Shown in pieces: positions 8,509 through 17,242 of a stretch of 64,000 bases of DNA. The notes under the pieces are model-generated. The model saw only the letters and a list, made by a program, of their open reading frames with translations. It searched no databases and had not been told where the DNA came from. The position numbers were made by a program, and so were the translations under genes. Origin of the DNA: Klebsiella sp. WP3-W18-ESBL-02 (GTDB lineage: Bacteria; Pseudomonadota; Gammaproteobacteria; Enterobacterales; Enterobacteriaceae); contig NZ_AP021972.1 of the NCBI RefSeq assembly GCF_014168815.1, positions 186,001-250,000 of the forward strand, read 5' to 3'. Within the stretch, counting starts at the first letter, position 1. Each line of letters begins with the position of its first letter.

Positions 8509-9531
8509 ATGGCAAATACGTATTTAAATGCGCAGGAGATGATCAAAGAAAGCATCATCTTTGATGAGCGCGAAACGGCAGAGGGCACGTCACCGCTGCC
8601 GGTTGCTTACGGGATTGATAAGAACTTTCTTTTTGGCTGCGGCGTCTCGATTGCTTCCGTTCTGCTGCATAACCGCGACAGCGATTTTATTTTCCATGTC
8701 TTTATCGACACCGTTCCGGAAGCCGAAAAGCAGCATTTTGCCCAGTTGGCGAAGGACTATAAAACCTGCATTCAGATTCATATTGTCAACTGCGATCGTC
8801 TGAAGGCTTTTCCGACCACCAAGAACTGGTCCGTGGCGATGTATTTCCGCTTTATCATCGGCGACTATTTCATCGGTCAGCAGCCGCGCGTGCTGTATCT
8901 GGATGCCGATATTGTGTGCCAGGGAAGCATTAAGCCGCTGGCTACGCTGTTATTAGGCGATAGCGTAGCGGGCGTGGTACCGGAACGTGATAAAAAGTGG
9001 TGGCGGTCACGCAGCCAGAGTCTGGAATGCCCGGCGATTGAGAACGGTTATTTTAACTCGGGCGTGTTGCTGCTGAATATTCCGGCATGGGCCAGCGAGT
9101 CAGTATCCAGCAAGGCTATGTCGCTGCTGTCCGATAAAAACGTGACGCGCAAGCTGAGCTTTATGGATCAGGATATTCTGAACATCATTCTGGCCGGGAA
9201 AGTGACTTTTATCGAGGGGAAATACAACACGCAGTTCAGCCTTAACTATGAGCTGAAGACGGCCTTTGTTAACCCCATTAACGATGGCACCGTGTTGATC
9301 CACTACGTTGGGCCCACCAAGCCGTGGCATAACTGGGCTAACTACCCCAGCGCAACGCCGTTCCTCAAGGCAAAGGCGGCTTCGCCGTGGCAATCTACGC
9401 CGTTGCTCAAGCCGAATAACGCAAACTACGCGCGCTATTGTGCTAAGCATAATTTCAAGAATAATCAGCCTGTTGCTGGCGTTATGAACTACATTTACTA
9501 TTTTTATCTGCGGCTGGTGAAGTCGCGTTAG
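8509..9531 (+). CDS. LPS outer-core GT8 glycosyltransferase, WaaO/WaaI type
   Basis: GT8 retaining hexosyltransferase of 340 aa, probably adding the second outer-core hexose (glucose or galactose) to the WaaG glucose. The family opening VAYGIDKNFLFGCGVSIASVL is near residues 32-52, the metal-binding DXD is in VLYLDADIVC (about residue 132), and HYVGPTKPWH is near residue 265. WaaO, WaaI and WaaJ share these motifs, so the sugar donor cannot be assigned by eye and no symbol is given. It starts 15 bp after waaP. It is the only recognised outer-core hexosyltransferase in the cluster besides WaaG. Confidence 0.85.
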   Translation: MANTYLNAQEMIKESIIFDERETAEGTSPLPVAYGIDKNFLFGCGVSIASVLLHNRDSDFIFHVFIDTVPEAEKQHFAQLAKDYKTCIQIHIVNCDRLKAFPTTKNWSVAMYFRFIIGDYFIGQQPRVLYLDADIVCQGSIKPLATLLLGDSVAGVVPERDKKWWRSRSQSLECPAIENGYFNSGVLLLNIPAWASESVSSKAMSLLSDKNVTRKLSFMDQDILNIILAGKVTFIEGKYNTQFSLNYELKTAFVNPINDGTVLIHYVGPTKPWHNWANYPSATPFLKAKAASPWQSTPLLKPNNANYARYCAKHNFKNNQPVAGVMNYIYYFYLRLVKSR

Positions 9532-9608
9532 GCTACGTAGCGCACGCCTGGCAGGGGTAAATCAGCACATTGGCAGTTGGGTCATAATCCTATTTTGGTG
9601 GCAGTCTT

Positions 9609-10391
9609 ATGAGCGGCAAATTGCACGGCATCACAACCGAAGACATTAACGAAATCAAACGTCACAGGACCGCTGAAAGCAGCATTATTTTCCTTTCTGG
9701 TCCCTCCTCACTGAAAACGCCATTGAGCCTACTGGCGGCATCAGACGTTATTTCGGTCAACGGTTCGGCCCGCTACCTGCTGGATAACAATATTCAGCCG
9801 TTTATTTATGTGCTGACGGATTCGCGTTTTTCTCTGCAGCGTAACGATGATTTCCGCGAGTTTGTGCAAAAGAGTAAATACACCATTGTCAATGGCGAGG
9901 TTTACGATAACGCCTCCGCGGAGGATAAGCGCTTCATTGACGATCGCGGTTTCGTGATTCGCTCTTTATATCAGCGGGAGAAAGGCGGCTTCTTTAAGAA
10001 ACTGAAATTTACGCTGATGGCGAAGCTGGATGAAAACATCCTGATTTCGGTCCCCATGTCGAAAAAGAAACGTCTGGTGGGCTTTAGCCGCGATATCTCT
10101 CACGGCTATTGCTCGTGCCATACGGTGGCGTTTGCTGCGCTGCAGGTTGCCTACAGCCTGGGCTATAAGAAAATCGTTCACTCCGGGCTGGATTTAGTGG
10201 ATACCTGCACGCGTTTTTATGACGAAGAACATAACCCGCAGCCGTCGGAGTTGAGCCGTGATTTAGGTAAAATCCTGCCATTTTATGCCTTTATGCGGGA
10301 GAAGGTGCCGGATATTAACGTCTACAACCTCTCTGACAACACCGCCGTCAGCTATGATCTGGTGCCTTTTATTACGCCGGAAGAGGTGTAG
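9609..10391 (+). CDS. waaZ: LPS core biosynthesis protein WaaZ (KdoIII transferase-type)
   Basis: 260-aa homologue of E. coli WaaZ, which is linked to adding a third Kdo to the inner core and to shortened core forms. Matching motifs are IIFLSGPSSLKTPLSLL, VNGSARYLLDNNIQPFIYVL, REKGGFFKK and FSRDISHGYCSCHTVAFAA. It starts 77 bp after the GT8 gene with a GGTGG element 8 bp before ATG. It is the last gene of the rightward operon and ends at a bidirectional terminator facing waaL. Confidence 0.9.
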   Translation: MSGKLHGITTEDINEIKRHRTAESSIIFLSGPSSLKTPLSLLAASDVISVNGSARYLLDNNIQPFIYVLTDSRFSLQRNDDFREFVQKSKYTIVNGEVYDNASAEDKRFIDDRGFVIRSLYQREKGGFFKKLKFTLMAKLDENILISVPMSKKKRLVGFSRDISHGYCSCHTVAFAALQVAYSLGYKKIVHSGLDLVDTCTRFYDEEHNPQPSELSRDLGKILPFYAFMREKVPDINVYNLSDNTAVSYDLVPFITPEEV

Positions 10392-10406
10392 CCGGGTCAG
10401 AAAAAT

Positions 10407-10434
10407 AAAAAAGGCTGCATTCGCAGCCTTTTTT
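10407..10434. terminator. Bidirectional terminator between waaZ and waaL
   Basis: Perfect stem AAGGCTGC / GCAGCCTT (10411-10430) with an ATTC loop, an A run on the left and a T run on the right. It can stop both convergent transcripts. Confidence 0.92.
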
Positions 10435-10436
10435 AT

Positions 10437-11657
10437 TTAGTGCTGTTGGCTTCGCGCCTTCAGCGTGAGCGCAATGCCCAACAGCATCGTCAGGTTCTCT
10501 ATGCTGACGGTCTCAAAGGCACCGCGGACGAACAGGTTGCCGACCAGGATTAACCCGATCAGGAGCCACGCCTCTTTAATAATGCCCTGGCTTGCCCGGT
10601 AGCCTTTGACTGCTTCCGTCAGCAGTGAGATCAGCAAATACCAAACGGCAAACAGGCCCAATAAACCACCGGCATACCACATCGACAGCGTCAGGTTGTG
10701 CGGCCCGATGGACTGTTTAAAGAACCACTGCGGATAGTCGTGGACCCGGCTGTTATATACCCGGTAGAAGATATCTTCACCGTAGCCGTAGCCCTTTATT
10801 GGGTTTTCCATAATGAGATCCAGCGCCGAACCCTGCGTACCGCCGCCGTAGCGGTAGGAGCTGGAGGTTTGCTGCATCTTATGGAACAACAACTTAAAGG
10901 CGTCCCGATCTTTCAGATAGCCGGTGACCAGCACGCCACCGAGCAGCACGGCGGCAAGCAGCGGTAGTTTCCATTCTCGCTTAATGACGCACCAGATAAA
11001 TGCTGGGATTAGGATGGCTAACCAGGTACCACGCTGCAGCGTACCCACAATCATAAAGCCCATCACGCAGGCGATCGCAAAGAACAGTACTCTGGCTTTG
11101 GTCGTTTTGAAATTCCAGAGGAATAAAAATGCGGGAGCCATAAAGATTAAAATATCTGAGCGGTACTTATGCGCAAAGTCGGTTAACGGCATAATCCCTT
11201 GCTGATATTCGCGGTAGTACTGCCAGCCGTCGGCTATCGCCAGCGGCAGAATGCCGACGATCAGCGAGTAAATCAGGGTCCTGGCGACATTCTCTTTACT
11301 TTCCTCATGCAGCAGGATGGGGATAAGCAGCGTCATCAGCAGCAGTTTTTCCAGCACGGTATTGGCAAATTTACTCAAGCTGTAGGCCGGATCGACGGAA
11401 ATTGCCACGGCATAGACACACACGGCCACAAAGCACAGAAGGGCATAGGTCAGGTTATTTTTAAAAATACTTAGCAGCTGTGTTTTTTTCTTAGCTACAT
11501 AATATAGTGCAGTAATCAGCATTAACCCGGTGACTGCATGCTTATAACGGGTAATATGGTCAAAAAAGTTCATTATAATAAATAATGAAACTAACCCACG
11601 ATTCCATATGGATTGCCAGCATGCTTCCTTATGCTTAACGAATGCTAAAAAATTCAT
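10437..11657 (-). CDS. waaL: O-antigen ligase
   Basis: Polytopic inner-membrane protein that joins undecaprenyl-linked O-antigen to lipid A-core in the periplasm. 406 aa with about ten to twelve hydrophobic segments. The Wzy/WaaL-type periplasmic loop contains the region around GYGYGEDIFYRVYNS and HNLTLSMWYAGG; the latter carries the conserved His near residue 310. Low sequence conservation is normal for WaaL and follows the core type. The ATG at 11657 is preferred over an in-frame TTG one codon upstream because AGGG lies 8 bp before it. Promoter-distal gene of hldD-waaF-waaC-waaL. Confidence 0.88.
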   Translation of the reverse strand: MNFLAFVKHKEACWQSIWNRGLVSLFIIMNFFDHITRYKHAVTGLMLITALYYVAKKKTQLLSIFKNNLTYALLCFVAVCVYAVAISVDPAYSLSKFANTVLEKLLLMTLLIPILLHEESKENVARTLIYSLIVGILPLAIADGWQYYREYQQGIMPLTDFAHKYRSDILIFMAPAFLFLWNFKTTKARVLFFAIACVMGFMIVGTLQRGTWLAILIPAFIWCVIKREWKLPLLAAVLLGGVLVTGYLKDRDAFKLLFHKMQQTSSSYRYGGGTQGSALDLIMENPIKGYGYGEDIFYRVYNSRVHDYPQWFFKQSIGPHNLTLSMWYAGGLLGLFAVWYLLISLLTEAVKGYRASQGIIKEAWLLIGLILVGNLFVRGAFETVSIENLTMLLGIALTLKARSQQH

Positions 11658-11675
11658 CAAAATACCCTAAAAAGA

Positions 11676-12644
11676 TCACCAGGACTGTATTTTCCGCAGC
11701 TCGTGAAGTACCGCGAGCGCGTCAAGCGTTGTTAAATCTTGTGATGCTGAACAGCACGCCACCTGGTTCTTACCGTATCCCCCAATTAATCCAGGGTCGG
11801 TTGGCCCATACAGCGTGATATTTGGGCGATCCAGCGCCGCGGTTAAGTGGCTTAATCCGGTATCCACTGAGACAACAAATTCTGCCCCTGCCAGCTCGTG
11901 TGCCACTTTCTCCAGGCTCAGGCGCGGCAGGACTTCTACATAATCAAATCCCTCTGCCAGGCGTTTTGCGCGAGCTTCCTCGTGCGGCGCGCCCCAGGGG
12001 AGCTTGATGCGCAGCCCGCTCTCTTTTAACAGGCCAATCAGTTCGCGCCAGTGGCTCTCCGGCCAGTGTTTATCGTCGCGAGTGGTGGCGTGCAGGAAGA
12101 CGCAGTAAGGCGCTTCTGCTGGCGCAAGCGTTGCCAGAAAATGCTGGGCGATCGCGTAGTCACCCTGCGTATCGGGCTTGGCATAACCGAGGCTTTTGGC
12201 AAACAGCTCGCGGGTGCGCTCTACGGCGTGCTGCTGTTTGGCAATAGGGTGACGACGGTTATAGAACAGGCTGGCCAGCGGTTCGCGGGCGCTGCTCCAG
12301 TCCATGCCGTGCTTCACGCCGTGCGCCAGCCGGGTGACCAGCGCGGCGCTTTTTACCAGCCCTTGGGCATCGATGATGGCGTCATAATTCACCGCCTGAA
12401 CGGCGTCGCGAAAGGCTTTGCGCTCGGCCTTGATGGGGGCAGAGAACCACGCTTTACGCCAGCGGCGAATGGCGACCGGAATCACGCGGTCGACGGCATC
12501 GTGCCAGGAAGGGATTTGGGCGAAGCCTTCTTCCACGACCCAGTCAAAGCGGATGCCGGGAATGGCGTGCTGCGCGTCGGTTAACGCCGGTAGCGTGTGC
12601 AGGACGTCGCCCATCGAAGAGGTTTTGACAATCAACACCCGCAT
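11676..12644 (-). CDS. waaC: LPS heptosyltransferase I
   Basis: GT9 enzyme that adds the first L-glycero-D-manno-heptose to Kdo. 322 aa. The N-terminal RVLIVKTSSMGDVLHTLPAL and the donor-binding VSVDTGLSHLTAALDRP are family signatures, as is HATTRDDKHWPE. Compared with E. coli RfaC (319 aa) it has a slightly extended C-terminus. It follows waaF by 3 bp. Confidence 0.96.
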   Translation of the reverse strand: MRVLIVKTSSMGDVLHTLPALTDAQHAIPGIRFDWVVEEGFAQIPSWHDAVDRVIPVAIRRWRKAWFSAPIKAERKAFRDAVQAVNYDAIIDAQGLVKSAALVTRLAHGVKHGMDWSSAREPLASLFYNRRHPIAKQQHAVERTRELFAKSLGYAKPDTQGDYAIAQHFLATLAPAEAPYCVFLHATTRDDKHWPESHWRELIGLLKESGLRIKLPWGAPHEEARAKRLAEGFDYVEVLPRLSLEKVAHELAGAEFVVSVDTGLSHLTAALDRPNITLYGPTDPGLIGGYGKNQVACCSASQDLTTLDALAVLHELRKIQSW

Positions 12645-12647
12645 GCG

Positions 12648-13694
12648 TCAGGCTTCCTCACTCGACAGCAGCGCGTTGAGCTCTTCGCGAACGCGCGCCG
12701 GGGTGATATCGATCAGGCTCTGATGATAACCCTGCGCAGCGTCGCCTTTACGCACCTTGTGGTAGCCGGTAATGAGTCGGATGACGCGCGCTTTGTTAGA
12801 CAACGGCGGCGTAAAGTCCGGGCTGCTGGGGCCGTACAGCGCGACCAGCGGGCGGTTAAGCGCTGCGGCCACGTGCATCAGGCCTGAGTCGTTGGTCACG
12901 ATCGCCTTACAGGCGGCAATCAGCACCACGGCCTGCTCCAGCTGGGTTTCCCCGGCCAGATTGCGGCACCAGCCTTTTTGTTCGTCGCTCAGCGCGGCGA
13001 TAATCTCATTACCCGCGTCGTGATCTTTCGCCGAGCCGAACAGGACAATCTGATTGCCTTCGTCAATCAGCTGTTTTGCCAGCGAGGCGTAGTGATAGTG
13101 CGGCCAGCGTTTAGCCGGGCCAAACTCGGCGCCGGGACAAAAACCGATCATCGGGCGATCGCCGGAGAGCGAAAATGCGTTACAGGCCAGCGATTTCTCG
13201 CCCTCATTCACCTGTAATTGTGGCCACAGCAGCGGCTGTGGCAGATCTTTCGCGCAGCGCATTACGCCTTTGTCATAGGCCAGCGCCACGTAGCGCTCGA
13301 CCATCAGCGGCCAGGCCGCTTTGTCCAGTACCCGTGCATCGTTCAGCAGGCCATAGCGCATCTCGCCGCGCCAGCCGGTGCGCAGCGGGATGCCGGCAAA
13401 GAACGGCACCAGTGCCGATTTAAAGGAGTTAGGCAGAACATAAGCGCGGTCATAGCGCCGTTCGCGCAGGCTATGACCGAGCTTGCGCCGTTCGCCAATT
13501 TCCAGCGCGCCGTGCCCGAGCGGCATGGCGATCGCTTCATTGACTTCCGGCATCCGCGATAACAGCGGACGGCACCACGCGGGTGCCATCACGTCGATTA
13601 TCGCCTGGGGATAGCGCGCCTTGAGCGTGCGATAGAGACTTTGCGACATCATCATGTCGCCCACCCATGACGGGCCGACCACCAGAATTTTCAT
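12648..13694 (-). CDS. waaF: LPS heptosyltransferase II
   Basis: GT9 enzyme that adds heptose II to heptose I. 348 aa, as in E. coli. Motifs are KILVVGPSWVGDMMMSQSLY at the N-terminus, GFCPGAEFGPAKRWP in the middle and VTNDSGLMHVAAALNRP in the donor site. It lies between hldD and waaC with 9-bp and 3-bp gaps, in the conserved heptose operon. Confidence 0.97.
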   Translation of the reverse strand: MKILVVGPSWVGDMMMSQSLYRTLKARYPQAIIDVMAPAWCRPLLSRMPEVNEAIAMPLGHGALEIGERRKLGHSLRERRYDRAYVLPNSFKSALVPFFAGIPLRTGWRGEMRYGLLNDARVLDKAAWPLMVERYVALAYDKGVMRCAKDLPQPLLWPQLQVNEGEKSLACNAFSLSGDRPMIGFCPGAEFGPAKRWPHYHYASLAKQLIDEGNQIVLFGSAKDHDAGNEIIAALSDEQKGWCRNLAGETQLEQAVVLIAACKAIVTNDSGLMHVAAALNRPLVALYGPSSPDFTPPLSNKARVIRLITGYHKVRKGDAAQGYHQSLIDITPARVREELNALLSSEEA

Positions 13695-13703
13695 GCTGAC
13701 TTC

Positions 13704-14636
13704 TTACGCGTCGCGGTTCAACCAGGCCATATATTCCGTTACGCCTTCGGCGACGGTCTTGAACGGCTTATCGTAGCCAGCGGCGCGCAGATTCGTCAGG
13801 TCGGCCTGAGTAAACGCCTGGTAGCGACCTTTCAATTTATCCGGGAACGGAATGTACTCAATGCTGCCTTTTTTGTGGAACGCCAGCGTGGCATCTGCCA
13901 CCGCCTGGAAGGATTCCGCACGGCCGGTACCGAGGTTGAAGATGCCGGATTTACCGTTTTCCCAGAACCACAGGTTTACCGCTGCCACGTCGCCGACGTA
14001 GACGAAGTCGCGCTTAAAGCCGTCGCTGCCTTCAAACAGTTTCGGGCTTTCGCCGTTGTTCAACTGAGTGTTCAGGTGGAACGCGACGCTCGCCATGCTG
14101 CCTTTATGCCCTTCGCGCGGGCCGTAGACGTTGAAGTAGCGAAAACCGACGATCGGCGAGTTGGCTTCCGGCATGATGCGGCGCACGTACTCGTCAAACA
14201 GGAATTTAGAGTAGCCGTAGACGTTCAGCGGTTTTTCAAACTCGCGGGACTCGATGAAGTCGCTGGTACGGCCGCCGTAGGTGGCGGCGGAAGAGGCGTA
14301 CAGGAACGGGATTTCACGCTCCAGGCAGTAGTGCAGCAGCTCTTTGGAGTACTGATAGTTGTTGTCCATCACGTACTTACCGTCCCACTCGGTGGTGGAG
14401 GAGCAGGCGCCTTCATGGAACACGGCTTCAATATCACCGAACTCTTCACCGGCCAGAATCTGGATCAGAAAATCTTCTTTATCCATATAGTCGGTGATAT
14501 CAAGGTCAACCAGGTTCACGAACTTGGTGCCGTCTTTCAGGTTGTCCACTACCAGAATGTCGGTAATGCCTTTGTCATTAAGCGCTTTCACGATGTTGCT
14601 GCCGATAAAGCCAGCGCCGCCGGTAACGATAATCAT
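13704..14636 (-). CDS. hldD: ADP-L-glycero-D-manno-heptose 6-epimerase
   Basis: Short-chain dehydrogenase-type epimerase that makes the heptose donor used by WaaC, WaaF and WaaQ. 310 aa, as in E. coli. The NADP-binding motif is GGAGFIGSNIV and the catalytic Tyr/Lys are in VYGYSKFL. The frame is open 15 codons further upstream, but MIIVTGG is the conserved N-terminus and puts the glycine motif at residues 6-13. First gene of the leftward operon; the 216-bp gap to kbl must hold divergent promoters, but no clear -35/-10 pair was picked out. Confidence 0.97.
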   Translation of the reverse strand: MIIVTGGAGFIGSNIVKALNDKGITDILVVDNLKDGTKFVNLVDLDITDYMDKEDFLIQILAGEEFGDIEAVFHEGACSSTTEWDGKYVMDNNYQYSKELLHYCLEREIPFLYASSAATYGGRTSDFIESREFEKPLNVYGYSKFLFDEYVRRIMPEANSPIVGFRYFNVYGPREGHKGSMASVAFHLNTQLNNGESPKLFEGSDGFKRDFVYVGDVAAVNLWFWENGKSGIFNLGTGRAESFQAVADATLAFHKKGSIEYIPFPDKLKGRYQAFTQADLTNLRAAGYDKPFKTVAEGVTEYMAWLNRDA

Positions 14637-14852
14637 AACTGTAACCTTTGAGATAGGTGGGCCCTGGAGTATCCCGGGCACGAATACCTCTTATCATACC
14701 ATCACATTTGCCAGCCTTCAGCCTTTCACCGCGTAGCGAGACGGGGGCGCGTGATTTATGCTGCAAATAATTCATTCAGACATGCATCATCTCGTATCAG
14801 CGTATAGCTTTGGGTAATATGTGCCAAATTTTACCGAATCTGGAGAGTTGCA

Positions 14853-16049
14853 ATGCGTGGTGATTTCTACAAACAGTTAACCAGCGACCTGGACACCGCT
14901 CGTGCGGAAGGGTTGTTTAAAGAAGAACGTATCATCACCTCCGCTCAGCAGGCGGATATCACCGTGGGCGATGGCAGCCACGTTATCAACTTCTGCGCCA
15001 ACAACTATCTGGGTCTGGCGAACCATCCAGCGCTGATTAACGCCGCGAAAGCGGGTATGGACAGCCACGGTTTTGGTATGGCGTCGGTGCGTTTCATCTG
15101 CGGGACTCAGGACAGCCACAAAGCGCTGGAGAAAAAGCTGGCGAGCTTCCTCGGTATGGAAGATGCCATTCTGTACTCCTCCTGTTTCGATGCCAACGGC
15201 GGCCTGTTTGAAACGCTGCTGGGCGCTGAAGATGCGATTATTTCCGATGCGCTGAACCATGCCTCCATCATTGACGGTGTGCGCCTGTGCAAAGCGAAGC
15301 GTTTCCGCTATGCCAACAACGATATGGCTGAACTGGAAGAACGCTTGAAAGAAGCGCGCGCGGCCGGTGCTCGTCATGTCCTGATCGCCACCGACGGCGT
15401 GTTCTCCATGGACGGCGTGATTGCCAACCTGAAAGGCGTGTGCGATCTGGCGGATAAATACGATGCGCTGGTGATGGTCGATGACTCCCACGCCGTCGGT
15501 TTTGTCGGCGAAAACGGCCGTGGCTCCCATGAATACTGCGATGTGATGGGCCGCGTGGATATCATTACCGGTACTCTGGGCAAAGCGCTCGGCGGGGCGT
15601 CCGGCGGCTATACCGCCGCGCGTAAAGAAGTGGTGGAGTGGCTGCGTCAGCGCTCGCGCCCTTACCTGTTCTCCAACTCGCTGGCACCCGCAATTGTGGC
15701 GGCGTCCATCAAAGTGCTGGAGATGGTCGAGTCTGGCGCGGCGTTGCGCGACCAACTGTGGGCCAACGCTCGCCTGTTCCGTGAAAAAATGACCGCCGCA
15801 GGCTTTACGCTGGCGGGTGCCGATCACGCGATTATCCCGGTCATGCTGGGCGACGCGGTGGTGGCGCAAAACTTCGCACGTGAACTGCAAAAAGAAGGCA
15901 TCTACGTGACCGGGTTCTTCTTCCCGGTGGTACCAAAAGGCCAGGCGCGTATTCGCACCCAGATGTCGGCGGCGCATACGACGGAACAAATTGAACGTGC
16001 GGTGGAAGCCTTTACCCGCATCGGTAAACAACTGGGCGTCATTGCCTAA
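14853..16049 (+). CDS. kbl: Glycine C-acetyltransferase (2-amino-3-ketobutyrate CoA ligase)
   Basis: PLP enzyme that cleaves 2-amino-3-ketobutyrate with CoA to glycine and acetyl-CoA. 398 aa, the E. coli length. The PLP lysine is in GTLGKALGGASGG, and DDSHAVGF gives the cofactor-binding Asp and His. The ATG follows GGAGAG. It forms the kbl-tdh threonine catabolic operon with a 9-bp gap. Confidence 0.97.
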   Translation: MRGDFYKQLTSDLDTARAEGLFKEERIITSAQQADITVGDGSHVINFCANNYLGLANHPALINAAKAGMDSHGFGMASVRFICGTQDSHKALEKKLASFLGMEDAILYSSCFDANGGLFETLLGAEDAIISDALNHASIIDGVRLCKAKRFRYANNDMAELEERLKEARAAGARHVLIATDGVFSMDGVIANLKGVCDLADKYDALVMVDDSHAVGFVGENGRGSHEYCDVMGRVDIITGTLGKALGGASGGYTAARKEVVEWLRQRSRPYLFSNSLAPAIVAASIKVLEMVESGAALRDQLWANARLFREKMTAAGFTLAGADHAIIPVMLGDAVVAQNFARELQKEGIYVTGFFFPVVPKGQARIRTQMSAAHTTEQIERAVEAFTRIGKQLGVIA

Positions 16050-16058
16050 GGGTGTGAG

Positions 16059-17084
16059 ATGAAAGCGTTATCCAAACTGAAAGCGGAAGAAGGGATCTGG
16101 ATGACCGACGTTCCAGAACCGGAGCTCGGCCATAACGACCTGCTGATTAAGATTCGCAAAACCGCGATTTGCGGCACCGACGTGCATATTTATAACTGGG
16201 ATGAATGGTCGCAGAAGACCATCCCGGTACCGATGGTCGTTGGGCACGAATACGTTGGCGAAGTTATCGGCATCGGTCAGGAAGTGCGTGGCTTTAAGAT
16301 CGGTGACCGCGTCTCCGGTGAAGGCCACATCACCTGCGGGCACTGCCGTAACTGTCGCGCGGGTCGTACGCACCTGTGCCGTAACACGATTGGCGTCGGC
16401 GTGAACCGTCAGGGCTGTTTTGCGGAACAGCTGGTGATCCCGGCGTTCAACGCCTTCAAAATTCCGGATAATATTTCCGACGATCTGGCCTCCATCTTCG
16501 ATCCGTTCGGCAACGCGGTACACACCGCGCTGTCCTTCGACCTGGTTGGCGAGGATGTGCTGGTGTCCGGTGCGGGCCCGATCGGCGTCATGGCCGCAGC
16601 GGTGGCGAAACACGTCGGCGCGCGTAACGTGGTTATTACCGACGTGAATGAATACCGTCTGGAGCTGGCGCGCAAAATGGGCGTTACCCGCGCGGTTAAC
16701 GTCGCGAAAGAAAATCTCAACGACGTCATGGCAGAGTTGGGCATGACCGAAGGCTTCGACGTGGGGCTGGAAATGTCCGGCGCGCCGCCAGCCTTCCGCT
16801 CAATGCTCGACACCATGAACCACGGTGGGCGCATTGCCATGCTGGGGATCCCTCCGTCGGATATGTCCATCGATTGGACCAAAGTTATCTTTAAGGGGCT
16901 GTTTATTAAAGGTATCTATGGTCGTGAAATGTTCGAAACCTGGTACAAGATGGCCGCGCTGATTCAGTCCGGGCTGGATCTGTCCCCGATTATCACCCAC
17001 CGCTTTGGCATTGATGACTTCCAGAAAGGCTTTGATGCGATGCGTTCCGGCCAGTCCGGTAAAGTCGTACTGAGTTGGGATTAA
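16059..17084 (+). CDS. tdh: L-threonine 3-dehydrogenase
   Basis: Zinc- and NAD-dependent medium-chain dehydrogenase that oxidises threonine to 2-amino-3-ketobutyrate, the substrate of Kbl. 341 aa. Catalytic zinc ligands are Cys in ICGTD and GHE in VVGHEYVGE. The structural zinc site is CGHCRNCRAGRTHLC, and GAGPIGVMAA is the NAD loop. It is followed by a strong terminator. Confidence 0.97.
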   Translation: MKALSKLKAEEGIWMTDVPEPELGHNDLLIKIRKTAICGTDVHIYNWDEWSQKTIPVPMVVGHEYVGEVIGIGQEVRGFKIGDRVSGEGHITCGHCRNCRAGRTHLCRNTIGVGVNRQGCFAEQLVIPAFNAFKIPDNISDDLASIFDPFGNAVHTALSFDLVGEDVLVSGAGPIGVMAAAVAKHVGARNVVITDVNEYRLELARKMGVTRAVNVAKENLNDVMAELGMTEGFDVGLEMSGAPPAFRSMLDTMNHGGRIAMLGIPPSDMSIDWTKVIFKGLFIKGIYGREMFETWYKMAALIQSGLDLSPIITHRFGIDDFQKGFDAMRSGQSGKVVLSWD

Positions 17085-17102
17085 TCGGCTTCACGTAAGT
17101 TG

Positions 17103-17145
17103 TCCCCGGGTATTTATTAGCGTTAAATACCCGGGGATTTTTTTT
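17103..17145 (+). terminator. Rho-independent terminator of kbl-tdh
   Basis: A 14-bp perfect stem TCCCCGGGTATTTA / TAAATACCCGGGGA (17103-17116 with 17124-17137) is followed by eight T residues. Confidence 0.93.
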
Positions 17146-17242
17146 GCCCTTACGCAGCGCAGTCAGCAATAACTTTCGCTGACCTTTTATGGCTATCTAT
17201 GTTAAAAATTGCCGTTAATTACACAGTCTGGCAGGATTTTAT

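Noticed and set aside
14877..16031. A 384-codon open frame on the minus strand
   Set aside because: Antisense to kbl, with no recognisable motif; Kbl has full family length and catalytic residues.
17145..17242. Pho box expected upstream of waaH
   Set aside because: CTGACCT-TTTA-TGGCTAT resembles only one half of the consensus; the second half matches in three of seven positions.
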